Part shown: positions 35,301-46,600 of the stretch, piece after piece
Numbering within the stretch: the first letter of the stretch is position 1
How the letters are laid out: each line of letters starts with the position of its first letter
From: Chlorophyllum brunneum
Lineage: Eukaryota; Basidiomycota; Agaricomycetes; Agaricales; Agaricaceae
Direction: 5' to 3'
Assembly: GCA_963576785.1 (NCBI GenBank)
Contig: OY756144.1
Coordinates: 1,798,001 to 1,862,000 of the forward strand
Length of the DNA stretch: 64,000 bases
Made by a program: the position numbers and the translations under genes
The notes under the pieces: generated by a model
Told to the model about the DNA's origin: nothing
The model's database searches: none
Seen by the model: only the letters and a program-made list of their open reading frames with translations

Positions 35301-36395
35301 TCTATAGTTCTTCAAGATGTGGCCTTGTTTGCCACAATTATAACATGTTATTTTGGTGTATGTAACCTTCGTTTTCTTGTGGCAATATTTGGCAATATGC
35401 CCATATAGGTTGTAGTTGAAACACTTTGGTTTACCATTCTGATTGGTGTCGGCCCTTTGTCTACCAACCTCCATTGGTTGTTCTCCACCTCCATATATGA
35501 CTCCCGTATTTGTTCTGACATCTCCTCGAGTGATGTCTGTCATTTTGTGTCCTTGTTCTACTGCAAGGATTGTATTTCTCCATTTACTGTATATGTCTGG
35601 GATCAAGGCTGCCGGATAGCCTACAATAGTTCGAATGATGTCTGCTCTGGTATGTTATTTGAGAAGGAATATGGCATGTGCATTGTCTGTTCCTGCTTGG
35701 GTTTTCAATGTTTTGAACTCTATTAAGAAGTCCATAGTATTCCTCTTTCTCTGTTTGAACAACTCGATTTTCCCTTCTACTATTGCTTTTCTATTCCCCA
35801 AGGAGAAGGTGGCTACCATCTTCTTTGCGAAATCATTGAATGCCGGTGTTTTCTTGTCTTGAATTGTTTGTAACTTGGCATTGGCATAGAGTTCTGCTAA
35901 TCCTCCTTTCATTTGTGCTAGTACTTCAATTATCCTCTGTTCGTTATCTTTGATCTTGTTAAAGAGTGTCCATAAGGACATTGCTCTCTACCAATTGTCA
36001 AACTTAGTTCTATCTCCATTGAAGTACCCTGGTTCTGGGGCTAGGTTCTTTGGGAAATTGATTTCATCAGCTATTTTGGATTCTGTCTCTAGTTTGCTGT
36101 GTTTGTTCTTGTGGGTTTCAGCAACTTCTATGTCAGATGTTTCAGATTCTCTGTTTTTGTAGGTCTCAGCAACTTCTATGTCGGATGTGGTCTTGGCAAT
36201 GTCTGTGTTGAATAGGGTCTCAAAAAGAGTTGTGTCTTTGTTTATGCTGTGGTCAGATTTCTGCCATTTAAGACCTTTAGGGATATCTGGTTCTGTTTGT
36301 CATTTGGATCCGGTGGTTACTGGTGATCCCTGGATGTCTGTTGGTCTCGGCGCTCTTGGTCTTCTTGGTATTCTCGATGAGGTACTGCTGCTCAT
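35289..36395 (-). pseudogene. Broken gag gene of a Ty3/gypsy-like retroelement
   Basis: Read on the minus strand from ATG 36395. An N-terminal Ser/Arg/Pro-rich part includes a tandem near-duplicate SDIEVAET block, then the gag body (EPGYFNGDRTKFDNW, MKGGLAELYA, FLIEFKTLKTQAGTDNAHAI), then two zinc-knuckle-like segments. Three in-frame stops interrupt it, at 36300-36302, 35988-35990 and 35655-35657. Both knuckles have lost a cysteine: CFNY where CxxC is expected, and a tyrosine in place of the last cysteine of the second. Gag would form the particle that packages element RNA. No protease, reverse transcriptase or integrase can be recognised beyond 35289, so the copy is both mutated and incomplete. 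Confidence 0.8.
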
Positions 36396-36488
36396 ATACT
36401 ATCATCCTGGTCGGAGGCTATTATTCCAAGCCTAGCTAAGAATAGTGGCACCTCTCTTGCAAGGTGAGTCGAATGACACTTTACCAAA

Positions 36489-36792
36489 TGTTACGACCTT
36501 AGTCTACAACTCAGGTAGCAAGTTCTTGGATAAAGATAAGGAAGTAGAGAAAGAGTAAGGGATAATACAATTGGTAAAGTGTAAGGAATACATCAAGTAT
36601 TACTACACTTTATATACTAGTGGTGATTGCTAATAATAAGGGAACAGAGTAAAGAAGTCATATGGACGAATAGAATGAGTCAAGAAGCAAACAGCCTTAA
36701 GGGATGAAACAAGGAGGTGAAACGGCTACATACAAATGATGAATATGATAGGTATATGATAAGAATGTACTGTTTATTTATAGTTTGTAACA
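36489..36792 (-). mobile_element. Candidate LTR of the Ty3-like remnant
   Basis: A 304-bp segment bounded by TGTTAC at one end and GTAACA at the other, the inverted termini usual for Ty3-type LTRs. Read on the minus strand it begins TGTTACAAACTATAAATAA, with a TATA-like run near the start. It lies 93 bp upstream of the gag start, as a 5' LTR would. I see no second intact copy in the window and no target-site duplication, so the assignment is tentative. Confidence 0.45.
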
Positions 36793-36795
36793 CCT

Positions 36796-37792
36796 TGTTA
36801 ACAAGGCTGCAAGTACTCTTCTTCAGGTTTGTGGTCAACTTGGCAAAGCTGAAGTTGACCAAATCCATCATGTATGCCAGTTGCCTATTGTTGTATCCAG
36901 AAGGAGCTGGTTGCCCAGTATCGACCTCATTAGCTCGACCTTTGCTACTACCCCTCACACCACGTTACCTCTTCTTCTTATTCCCTTCCTGCTGAGGCTG
37001 TTGTTGCTGCAGTGGCTGCAGACACTGCTGCTGGGGGCATGACTGCTGTCCCTGTGCCTTTCTACACTGCTACTGCTACTGCCCCTGATAATGTAGGGGA
37101 GTGTTTTGTAGTTTAATACCTGAGAATTTATTCACCTGCTGGTTTGCTCAAAGTATAGACCAGTGGTTCATAATGGCCCTGCAGACCGAAGCAAAGGTCA
37201 TAGCAGGGGTGTGGGTATTTACTGTGAGGAAGGGGATTATTATGTTCCAGGCATTTGGGATGTCAAAAAGAAGAGTCATTGCTTTGATGATCTCAGGAAT
37301 GGTGCAATTGCCATTAGCATCAAGCTGTTCATAAAGGACAGCGAGCTTAGTGATTGGGCCAGAGAGGTCCTTATTCAGATGGAAATGGAAGTGAATTGTC
37401 TCAAGATATTTCAAATATAGTCCAGAAACGGACTCTAGGCCATATGAGGTGCAAAGGTATATCTACATGCTATTGATGTTGGGGAGATTCCCCTTGATTA
37501 TCTTGGTAGGTAGTTTACTCTTGATGATTGAGTAAACTACCCTGTGCATGCACACCTGAGCAGCATGGTTGATTGCTGTCTACCCTGTAGGGGGAGGGAC
37601 AACTACATAGGTAGGGACTAGGGTGTAAATTTGTGACAAAGGTGTCAGTAGAAACTCATCACCAATGATGGAGGTTCTGTTAGTGGAGACCAAGGTGAGG
37701 GCATCCTGCATCCAGGCTGCCCACTCATTATAATTGGCAGTACTAGTGAGGACAGGAATTGAGGCAAGAACTACAGAGATAGGAGACAACAT
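36796..37792 (-). pseudogene. Broken gag gene of a Ty1/copia-like retroelement
   Basis: Minus-strand reading from the ATG at 37792: STANYNEWAAWMQDAL is typical of copia-type Gag N-termini. After a gap with frame damage come LAVLYEQLDANGNCTIPEII, MTFASVCRAIMNHW (37414-37148), and then a Gln-rich tract (36990-37080) and a tail with GQPAPSGYNNRQLAYMMD. Stops separate these parts in at least three places. The tail runs into the candidate LTR at 36792, so another element may have been inserted into it. No pol segment is recognised. The family call rests on Gag-like sequence only. Confidence 0.6.
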
Positions 37793-38482
37793 GGTAATCT
37801 ACAATAAGATATAATTAGCAATCAGATTCATAGGCAATCAGATCTGTGCCACTGCACTGTTCAAGCTATGAACCCTAAACTAGGAAGCCTTAATAGAGCA
37901 TGAATCAAATGAGTTGTGTTAGAGGGATGGGCTAGAAAGACCATATTCTACAGGACTGGTCAGATTAGCCTATCTACAATCCATTTGCAGCCAGTCATGG
38001 CACATGGAGAGCAGGCAATCTAGGGCCCATAACCTGTTGAACAGCACAGTAACATACAGTAGCAGACGGATGATCTGACTTACTGATAGTGTGGGTTAGT
38101 AAATGGTTAGTGAACTAAGAGAGTTGCTGAGAGAGTCAAGTAGAGTGAGTAGATAATTGAGTAGATTGTCTTGTAAATAATAAGAGAATACATGCTGCTT
38201 TATATACTAAATGTCTGAGTAGCAAACCCTAAGACCTATGAGTAATAATAGGCATAGTCATATCAGTAATGATACTAAAGTCCCTTGAAACACTGTGATA
38301 TCATCAGTAGTGTCCAATAGCATAATTGGAGTGACAGTGATCAGTCAGCTCATGAAATACATGAGGAAGAGGTGCATAATGTGAGTCAGAGGACATAGCC
38401 TTGATGATGAATATTAGATGAATAATATACTACAGAGCTAGTCATATGGAATGCAGCTATAGTAAGCACAAATGACAACAAT
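37793..38482. other. AT-rich flank upstream of the copia-like gag
   Basis: About 700 bp without coding sequence. It holds TATATACTAA-type runs (around 38200) and may be the remnant 5' leader or LTR of the copia-like element, but I find no paired copy or clean termini. Confidence 0.35.
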
Positions 38483-38590
38483 GACTAATGTATTCACCTA
38501 GCAAGCAAAACTACGGGGACATAAGTGAGGATGAAGAGTAGAAGAGGGTATGAACTCACCTCAGTATCACTGAAGTTATGGTAGATGACT
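38483..38590. repeat. Dispersed repeat, copy 2 (permuted)
   Basis: Starts ACTAATGTATTCACC and continues AGCAAAACTAC, GGGACATAAGTG, AGAGTAGAAGAGGGTATGAA, ACCTCAGT, ending AAGTTATGGTAGATGACT. It matches 35199-35300 block for block, except that the last block of this copy is the first block there. Confidence 0.75.
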
Positions 38591-39206
38591 GAGGTGTGTA
38601 TGTACAGCATGTTCAGTTAAGTATAGAGGATAAAGCTTGGTAAAGAGTGAAAAAAGATGTGAAATATGTTCTAATAGATACAAGAATAAGGCAAAAGTCT
38701 GTGTTCATTATCAGGATATTGGAAATAGCAGCCCTACTACTGCAACTGTATTACCAGGCAACGTTGTATGAACAATGATGGGCTAGATTCATCATTCAAC
38801 AACCTCTTTTATCATCACTGCGGAAGTTAGATGGTACAGACATATACTCATATTGCCTCCACTTTGATCATTATATTCCTATCTCTACTATCAAGGATCT
38901 TACCAACTTCAATGGCCTTCACCTTCTCTCCAGAACCTGAAGTGGTTCATTCTCAGTGCAAGGCTCAGTCCCTCCACCTGCTCTGTCCTTCTACTCATCA
39001 GAGGTTTGGGTCTGTACCAATGTGAGTCCTTTCTACTCTCTTTTTGTTTTTTGGTTATGAACTTTTGCTCAATTTCTCTTTTCTCTCATTTTCACTTGCC
39101 TACCTTTCTAAGTAGATTTTCTTCTAACTTCATCATTCCTATGGTATCTTGGCAGTGCCCCTCCACACACTCATATATATTTTGTTATCTTTTGATTTTG
39201 ATTCAG

Positions 39207-39221
39207 TCTCTCTCTCTCTCT
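39207..39221. repeat. TC microsatellite
   Basis: A run of seven TC units inside a T-rich stretch. Confidence 0.9.
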
Positions 39222-39396
39222 ATTTCCTTTTCTCTCTGATTGAAACAAATAAATACCAAAATACACTGTAGTCTACAGTCTAGATAACATCAAGTCTCAT
39301 AGTGTTTTCTTTCCCTTCTCTGAACATTAGTACTGGTACCTTTGTATATATGTATATATGGACTGTGTTTGAGCACTACTATATAAATTGTTGATT

Positions 39397-39420
39397 TAAA
39401 AATAAAAATAAAAATAAAAA
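39397..39420. repeat. AAAAT pentanucleotide microsatellite
   Basis: About four consecutive AAAAT units ending in AAAAAG, at the right end of the AT-rich island. Confidence 0.9.
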
Positions 39421-39587
39421 GTGACTTAGGTGACATGTTTGCACCATTTTATCCATGTCAATGATCAACCACTATTACCAATAGTTACTAATTCGAGTCA
39501 GATTCAGATTCAGAAGTAAACATAAGTGATAATACACGCGAATTACAAGTATTGGAGCTTTGAAACCCCATTTGCAGAGCACCTTGC

Positions 39588-41259
39588 TTATTTCCATGGG
39601 TCAAATATCACCTTTCCGACTTCACCCTTATCGAACGCGCGGTAGCTCTCGGATGCTTGGCTGAAATCGACGATCCTGTCGATCAAGCTAGCGGCTTCTC
39701 CCACCTTGCCAAAGACATCTTGTCGTTTCACTAGTTCCAGGTATAAGATGAGTGGATGCCCCGCACAGCCAGAAAGGTCCACTTTACCAAGGAGATCAAA
39801 TGCGAGAGGGAACATCGCGCGGGCTGGACAACGTCCGAAATCAAGGGAGACGTTCTTGTTGTATAGTTGACGTCCCGTCACAGGCAAAAGTGGCTCTCCG
39901 TGAACGCCAACGGAGACAATCACACCGAATGCTCGAACCAGTTCGTAGCCCAGGTTCAAGGCACTAGTATTTCCAACGACCTAAAGCCTAGTGAAACTCA
40001 CCACACAAACCTAGGAGTCGATTGAAACCTACCTCTAGTACTGCTGTCGCACCAATGCTGTAGGTCCAGTCCTCGACCTTGAGTTTTGCCTCATCAATGG
40101 ACAAAACGGTAAACTCTCCTGTGCCTTTGCCATCAGGGCCAATTGTATCATATACAGCCTTCATCTTCTCTCGCCGTGATTTGTTGGGATCAATAGCCAC
40201 AATACGGAAAGGGATGTTGCGATTCGTGAGAACGTCCAGCATGCTGATAGTGGCACAAACACCAACAGGTCCAAGGCCAATAATTGCAATAGTCAACGTT
40301 CTGTCGGGATCGAGTACGTTGACCTCATTCCCTGGTCCGCTATTCTGGGAGAAACAGAGTGGCCAAGGTTTCCCAGTAATCACCGGAGTGACCTTGGGGT
40401 GGTTAATGGCTTGCAAGGCGGCGAAGACACCAGTCGGAAGGATATCCGCGAGCATAAGGAGGGAGCTGTCGGTGATGTTTGAGAGAGCCTTTTGCTTCAC
40501 GTCGGCGGGTAATGCACTGGACCAGGTAGAAGGATTACTGAGGTTGAAGAGGGTACCTCCGGCTTTGGGAACGCGCACATATTGGGCCTGACCTCCTTCA
40601 AGCGCAGGTGAACCAAAGAGGAAACCCTCTGGACAACGACTAGTATATCCCAGACGACATACGCTGAGATATGATGGGTGCCGATAGGTTTGACCAAGAG
40701 GATAAGATGCTCACTGGCACTCTCCACAGTTGACGGTAAAAGGCGAAACAACCTTGTCGCCGACTCTTAAGCTGGAGTACAAAGCAGGTCTACCCTGTAC
40801 ATCAGGTCCAAAGCCCTCTCCAAGGGCTACGACTTCACCGATGAATTCATGCCCGCAAGTATGTCTATTTATTTCACCAACAATGTCCGTTAGGGTTCGC
40901 TGAATCACCTACATTTTGTTGACACCTCCATGGCCCCGATAGATATGCAGGTCACTACCTGTTCGGTGATCAACAACCAGAGCTTGACCTGGAGAGTACC
41001 AACTAACCGCAAAGAGCGCCAAGCTAAGTCAAGACCCTGTCAGATTTACTTCAGGGACATCTCGCATCAGTGCTCACCTTTACTTTTACAATGGCATCAT
41101 CTTGGTGTTGGATCCTGTATACTGGGATTAGACTCGCGCCTTCAACTTAATTGAAGAGGTGTACCTTGGGACAGGAACGTCTTCCACCCGGATATCATAC
41201 GAAGGTGGATACCAACGAATAGCTTTCTGAATGTCTGGCAAGGACTGTGGGGAAGCCAT
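39588..41259 (-). CDS. Zinc-dependent medium-chain alcohol dehydrogenase
   Basis: Seven exons: 41259-41165, 41114-41078, 41023-41008, 40958-40913, 40864-40715, 40663-40033, 39980-39588; 455 residues. The catalytic zinc region is spliced together from small exons: LGALCGSDLHIYRGH, then HTCGHEFIGEVV. A structural zinc site (NCGECHVCRLGYTSRC) and the nucleotide-binding IAIIGLGPVGVCA follow, so it should be a soluble NAD(P)-dependent alcohol or polyol dehydrogenase; the substrate is unknown. At about 455 residues it is longer than the usual 350-400, with an insertion (NSGPGNEVNVLDPD) just before the Rossmann motif. Exon 3 is a 16-nt micro-exon. This is the first host gene right of the repeat island, with its stop 168 bp from the AAAAT repeat. 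Confidence 0.88.
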
Positions 41260-41804
41260 GAATGCCTGATTGTGGGGTTGATGGCGTGTTTATAGGGCAA
41301 ACCGGCAAGGATTAGTTCCATCCGGATTGCAGTCGTGGTCATGCAGGAACTCTTTTCCCGTACAATTGGACGTCAGCTCTGAAGAGTTCACTGGGCGCCG
41401 TCAAGTACCTGAGGGTGCAAACGGCGACCATAGGTCGCTTCGGAAGTCGGACACTTGGTCACCACTAGCTCTGGGTTAACACCGCGCCGTCCCTGGTTCC
41501 GATCGGCGGGTGCATTTAAACTTGGTGACGGACCGAAATCGGACCGGTCGCTTCTGCCCTTCTCCTTGATCGACCAGGTGATTTAAATCCCATTTCAACA
41601 TGGTCATGCTCCGAGCATCGTCGTCAACTCTGATCAAGTTCGAATTTCGCCGTCTTTCTTTTTTGGACCTGGTGTTCCCTCAACATCGGTGCTTCGCTTC
41701 CGTAGGAAAACAATGTGAACCTCATGTGCTCTCTAGCCATCAGGATAGAATTCCGTCCTATAAAGGGCTCGACACACAGCACCATTTGAAATCCCCATCA
41801 TAAT
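41260..41804. promoter_or_regulatory. Divergent upstream region of ADH and GH43 genes with TATA element
   Basis: This 545-bp region separates the two starts. CCTATAAAGG at 41758-41767 sits about 40 bp before the GH43 ATG and is a good TATA candidate. CGGACCG-type words recur near 41532-41550 and could be zinc-cluster factor sites; that is inference only. Confidence 0.5.
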
Positions 41805-43468
41805 ATGCGTTGGCTTTCTGCTCTGGCTTTACTCTCTTTCGCCACGTTCGGCCATGCCGTCGTAGGGCCGGGTGTTGTTACAGGGAATACGGCCGTCCAT
41901 GATCCCACCATGTGCAAGGACAACTCTGGCAAATGGTTTGTTTTCTGTACGTCTTTGAAAACAGTTCTACTTCGACGACATAAGACTTACATTCAAGTTT
42001 AAGCTACCGCGGTTGGCATAGAAATCAGGACCTCTCCTGATCGTACGGCTTGGACACTCACTGGAAAAGTATGGCCCAACGGCGCACCTTGGACCAACCA
42101 GTATACGCTCAGTTCGAATGGGTGGGTGATTGATAGCCAGGGAGAATGATCTCATGGTTGACCTTCACCGTTTGCTAGTAACCTCTGGGCGCCTGACTGC
42201 ACTTACATCAATGGAGAGTTCTGGGTGAGTGGCCGGGGTATCTTGAGGGCTGTAGAACTCTAACTCAAATACCACCCAGCTCTATTATGCGGCATCCAGC
42301 TTCGGATCCCAGAACGTAAGTAATCTTTCCCCCTTTGAGTTGAACGAGCTAACTCACGTGTTTTACAGTCAGCTATCTTCCTCGCCAAGTCTTCTAGTGG
42401 TGCCCCTGGTAGGCGTAATCGAGCCTGTGGTCCAATGAAAGGCTTATTTTCCCTTTAGGCAGCTTCACCCACGAGGGCATGGTGACATCTACATCAGGGT
42501 CGAACAACTATAATGTGGGTGTTTCCATAATGGCTGGCAAACGTCGTGTTTCTGACTGGATAAATGAAGGCGATTGACCCCAAGTACGTATGAGCTTCTC
42601 TGTCACGAACAAGACATTAAATACTCAACTTTTACATAGTCTGTTGATTGGTGAGCCTCACCCATCAAAAGGAGCAACTGATTAACCGACAGCAACCCTA
42701 CAGATGGTAGTAAATGGTACCTCTCCCTGGGTAGTTTCTGGACAGGCATAAAGTCCATGAAGTCAGTGTTTTCTCCGTATTCCCCAAAACGTCTAATCTC
42801 ACACCCTCGCCTTCACACACAGTATCAATCCATCCACGGGCTTCCCTCTCAGTAGCAGCGTTACTTCCCTCGCTCAGCGTACAGCGAATGGTGGTGCTAT
42901 CGAAGCCAGTACCGTCTTCAAGTTTAACAACTTTTACTACCTCTTTACGAGTTGGGATAACTGCTGCCGTGGCACTTCAAGTACTTACAACATTCGAGTC
43001 GGACGTTCTAGCTCGTCAGTTCACGTCTTTTTTTCTTTCTGGGCTAGAGTTGTTGAACAAACACTAACGGTCGAATATGTCATTAGGCCTACAGGTGGCT
43101 TCGTTGACAAATCCGGTGTCGCTCTCACGAACGGAGGCGGCACGCTCGTTCTGGGAACACATGACAACGTACTGTCATCCGCTGTGAACATGAAAATATT
43201 ATACTGATGCCCCGGAACAGATTATCGGGCCTGGCGGTGAGGACGTCATGCTCGATGGTGATGGCCCGATTCTCGTCTATCGTGAGTCACCACTTCACCC
43301 ATCCACTTTGAACAACCAGCCTCACAATTGTCAGATTATTACACCCCCTCTGGTAGCTTCGTCAGTGTTTTTCGTCTATCTTCTCATTGTGCCTTATAGC
43401 TGATGATTTCCAAATAGCTCGGGATCAACAGGCTCGATTTCTCCAGCGGTTGGCCTGTTGTTGTCTGA
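41805..43468 (+). CDS. Secreted GH43 endo-1,5-alpha-L-arabinanase
   Basis: Fourteen exons: 41805-41946, 42004-42121, 42179-42224, 42280-42315, 42369-42408, 42459-42514, 42570-42583, 42640-42650, 42704-42761, 42823-43014, 43087-43168, 43221-43281, 43335-43360, 43418-43468; 310 residues. A signal peptide (MRWLSALALLSFATFGHA) is followed by the five-bladed propeller catalytic set: HDPT (Asp33, base), AIDPNLL (Asp149, pKa modulator) and GGAIEAS (Glu201, acid). NLWAPDCTYI, FYYLFTSWDNCC and HDNIIGPGGEDVM are also conserved in arabinanases. It hydrolyses alpha-1,5-arabinan of plant pectin outside the cell, in keeping with a litter- or wood-decay lifestyle. Exons 7 and 8 are 14 and 11 nt. Confidence 0.93.
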
Positions 43469-43654
43469 GATACGTGGCGTGTAATAACAGAGAATGCGTG
43501 TGTCCTATTCCGAAACAATGTTAGTGAATTAAATCAACCGGTGACGGCGTGAAGCGAGTAAAATACATGGAAACCTGTGGATACGGAAAACGTGTCAAAA
43601 GGAAGGTCTAGACGATAAAAATGGTGAGGCACAGGGGAATATATGTAAGGGGTA

Positions 43655-46600
43655 TCACTTATGTTGCCCATCTGACTCGGATGATGTTGACGCAAAATCA
43701 CTACCTGCAACTGTCAGCAGGAACTTCTCTACGACTGCCTTCCCATTCTGCAAGTTAACTAGGGATATACGTTCATTAGGTAAATGTGCTTGGTCCTAGC
43801 ACAGACTCAAATCAGTAATCACAAAAATCCAAAGGTGCGAGGGCTGAGACTCACAGAGCTCTGTCCCATAGGTAGATGCAGCGCGTGGCACTTGAACTCT
43901 TTCTCCAACCACGGGACGGAAGGAATCGACTACGGAAGATTGCCTATCAGCATCATACCTTCTAAAGGACATGTTAATGCTTACACCGCCCTCTCGTATT
44001 CGGAGGGGTTCCATACCCCATTCTTTCTTGACTGCACTCTCTAAAGCCTTGAAGTACGGGTCATCCAGTTCGCCCAACCACCAGTCAGCTGTGTGCTCCA
44101 CGTCCACCTAAGGCGGAAGATGTTGTGGGAATTATCCATTTTTCATGGAAGAAAGAGACAAACCTGGAGTTTGTTGGGACTCCCAAAACCGCCAAAGGTC
44201 GTCTTGAGGAAATCGGTCAGGGAGAAAACAATAGTATCAAGGTCTTGGTCAGGCACGATACGCAGAGATATCTGTGCTTTGACCGTGCTAGGAATAACCG
44301 TCGAATCTTCACGGAAGAGAGAGGGTCAAATTTAATCTGGAACTCGGTGATAGGAAACATACTCTTAGGTCCGCTGATCTCGATGTTGTGTATTGTCAAG
44401 GATGGTTCGCGCCATCTCGAACGCAAGAGCGATGCAGGTTTCTGGGTTACATGCGACAGCAACTTGTATAGCTCCTCTTCTTCCTCCGTAGGTGCTCGAA
44501 CTTGGTCATCTGAATCCTGTATGTCAGCGAACATAGGTGCATTCTAGCAAATAAATCAGGAACCAACAGAAACCAGGTATCCGAATGCTACCATTACGAT
44601 CATTGAGGGTGGCGAGGAGTTTCACCCTGTAGATGTCGGTCAATGCTTGTGCATCGACATGAGTTATGGCAAGGGACGAACATATCAACCATAGGTTCCA
44701 CAATAGCACCACCTTCGATGCCAGAATGTAAATCTGGCATTTCGTTAGATATCTGAAAGGTTGACTCAGCCAACAGACTATGCCAAACAGGAGGTGGTGC
44801 ATACAGCCAGATTACAATGCACGACGCCCCTTAAACCGTAGGTTAAACAAGCCCTGTCTTCTGCGATCCACGTAGAATTACTACATAACAGATTAAAAAC
44901 ATGCTGAGATCCCGTAACATGCACTCACCTGACAAGGATTTCATCAATGTGCCCAATCGTACCCTTATGCCTCCTCACAGTCTCACCAAATCTAGCACTG
45001 CCGACCTCTTCCTCGCCCTCAATCAAGAACACCAAGTCGACTCCCAGGGCTCTCCGAGCGATGAGATCGGCCGCAGCACACGCGATAGCAATTATGGGCC
45101 CTTTATCATCCGTCACGCCACGCCCGTATAGATATCCGTTCTTTCCCGTCAGTGTGAACGGATCGGAATTCCAGCCTTCTGGGGGCGCTGGGATGACATC
45201 GTAGTGCCTAGAAAAAAAAAAAAGCTACTCAGATGATTCTAGGAGTTGGGCGGAATGAACAAACCCATAGAAGAGAATGCGACGCCGTGGCCTGTCACAC
45301 TTACGGCCCTCGAATGTCCCGAGAACAATTGGATTACTGCCTTCGCCGGTCGGAAGCTTCGTGTCCTCCAGCATATAACTTAAGTCGCGGAGCGAGGTCA
45401 CTCACAAGGGTAGCCTGTGCGCCGAGCTGCGCCAGACACTTTTTCAGCCAGATAGCGGCCTGTCGACAATCTTCTCGGTGTTCTGGTTGTGAGCTCACAC
45501 TTGGGATGGCGACGAACTTGCAAAGCTCATAGAGTAATATTTCTGTGATATATGATCAGTTTCACCGGGGAATCGGGTAGTGTGGCAGATACCTGGCATG
45601 GAGCTAGTTAAGGGTGGATTAGAATCAAAGCTGACATTGTTTCGAAGGGTTTGTTGTTTGACCTCGGCGGCAGTCACTTCCCAAACCTAGAAAAGAAGAT
45701 CAATGTATACCAGGACTGAGACCATTCTGGACTGACCTTGATGTTGGAGTCGCTCCCACCGGTGACAAGGTAGATTGCACCGCCGGTACGTTTGGTCATG
45801 ATAGATGAAAGTACGATTCCGTCATGTGCTTTCCATGCAGCTAAGCAATCAAAGGTTGAAGACCAGCGCTGAACAGAAAGCGTTATTGTGAATACAAGAC
45901 ATTAAGTAGTTTGGAACGTGGGTCGCTGACCTTGACACAACCAGCCGCGGAGAAAGTGTATAGATCGCCGTCGAAAATTGACAGGGATAGGATATCCACA
46001 CCCTGGAAAATTTGAGCTGTCGGTTAAAACAAATTCAAGTTAAACCTACGAACCTCTTGAACGATGATCGTACGAACGGGTGTCTTGGTCTCAAGGTCCA
46101 GCACTTTAACATATCCATCCTGGCAACCTGCAGCGATCGTCTCTCCTGTTGACACGAGAGCCAGAACAGCACCATGTTCACAATAAAAGTCGTGGATGAG
46201 GGTCGGAGCCTCTCCTGAACAATTCCAGAGCTGTTTGAGCGGCTTTAAGTCGCGATATTAGGTCTGTCAGAGTTAAACAGACACACTTTGACGTATTCAT
46301 CCCCGCTACCTGTCGCGAGTCGCACGCCATCGCCATCATCCAAGATGGTCATACAATAAATGTAACCCCAGTGCGCAGAATCGATAACATTGAAAGCAGG
46401 GATGCTGAAGTATGCCTGGGGCACTGGGATTTCTACACATTCTGAATCTGGACTTTCACGACCTTGAAAGCGGATTGACCCGTTGCGAGCGTTGATATCT
46501 GCAGGTTTGCGTTCATACTGTGGATAACTATCAAAGAACTTGTGTGCTTTGCGCAAAGCGGCGAGATTGGGAGTGGTGCATCCACTGGGGATAGTTTCTT

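Larger units (their letters stand above)
38591..39587. other. AT-rich repeat island, right edge
   Basis: About 1 kb, T-rich, with no gene signature. It contains the two simple repeats listed separately. Base composition returns to host-like at about 39.55 kb, just before the alcohol dehydrogenase stop codon. Confidence 0.5.
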
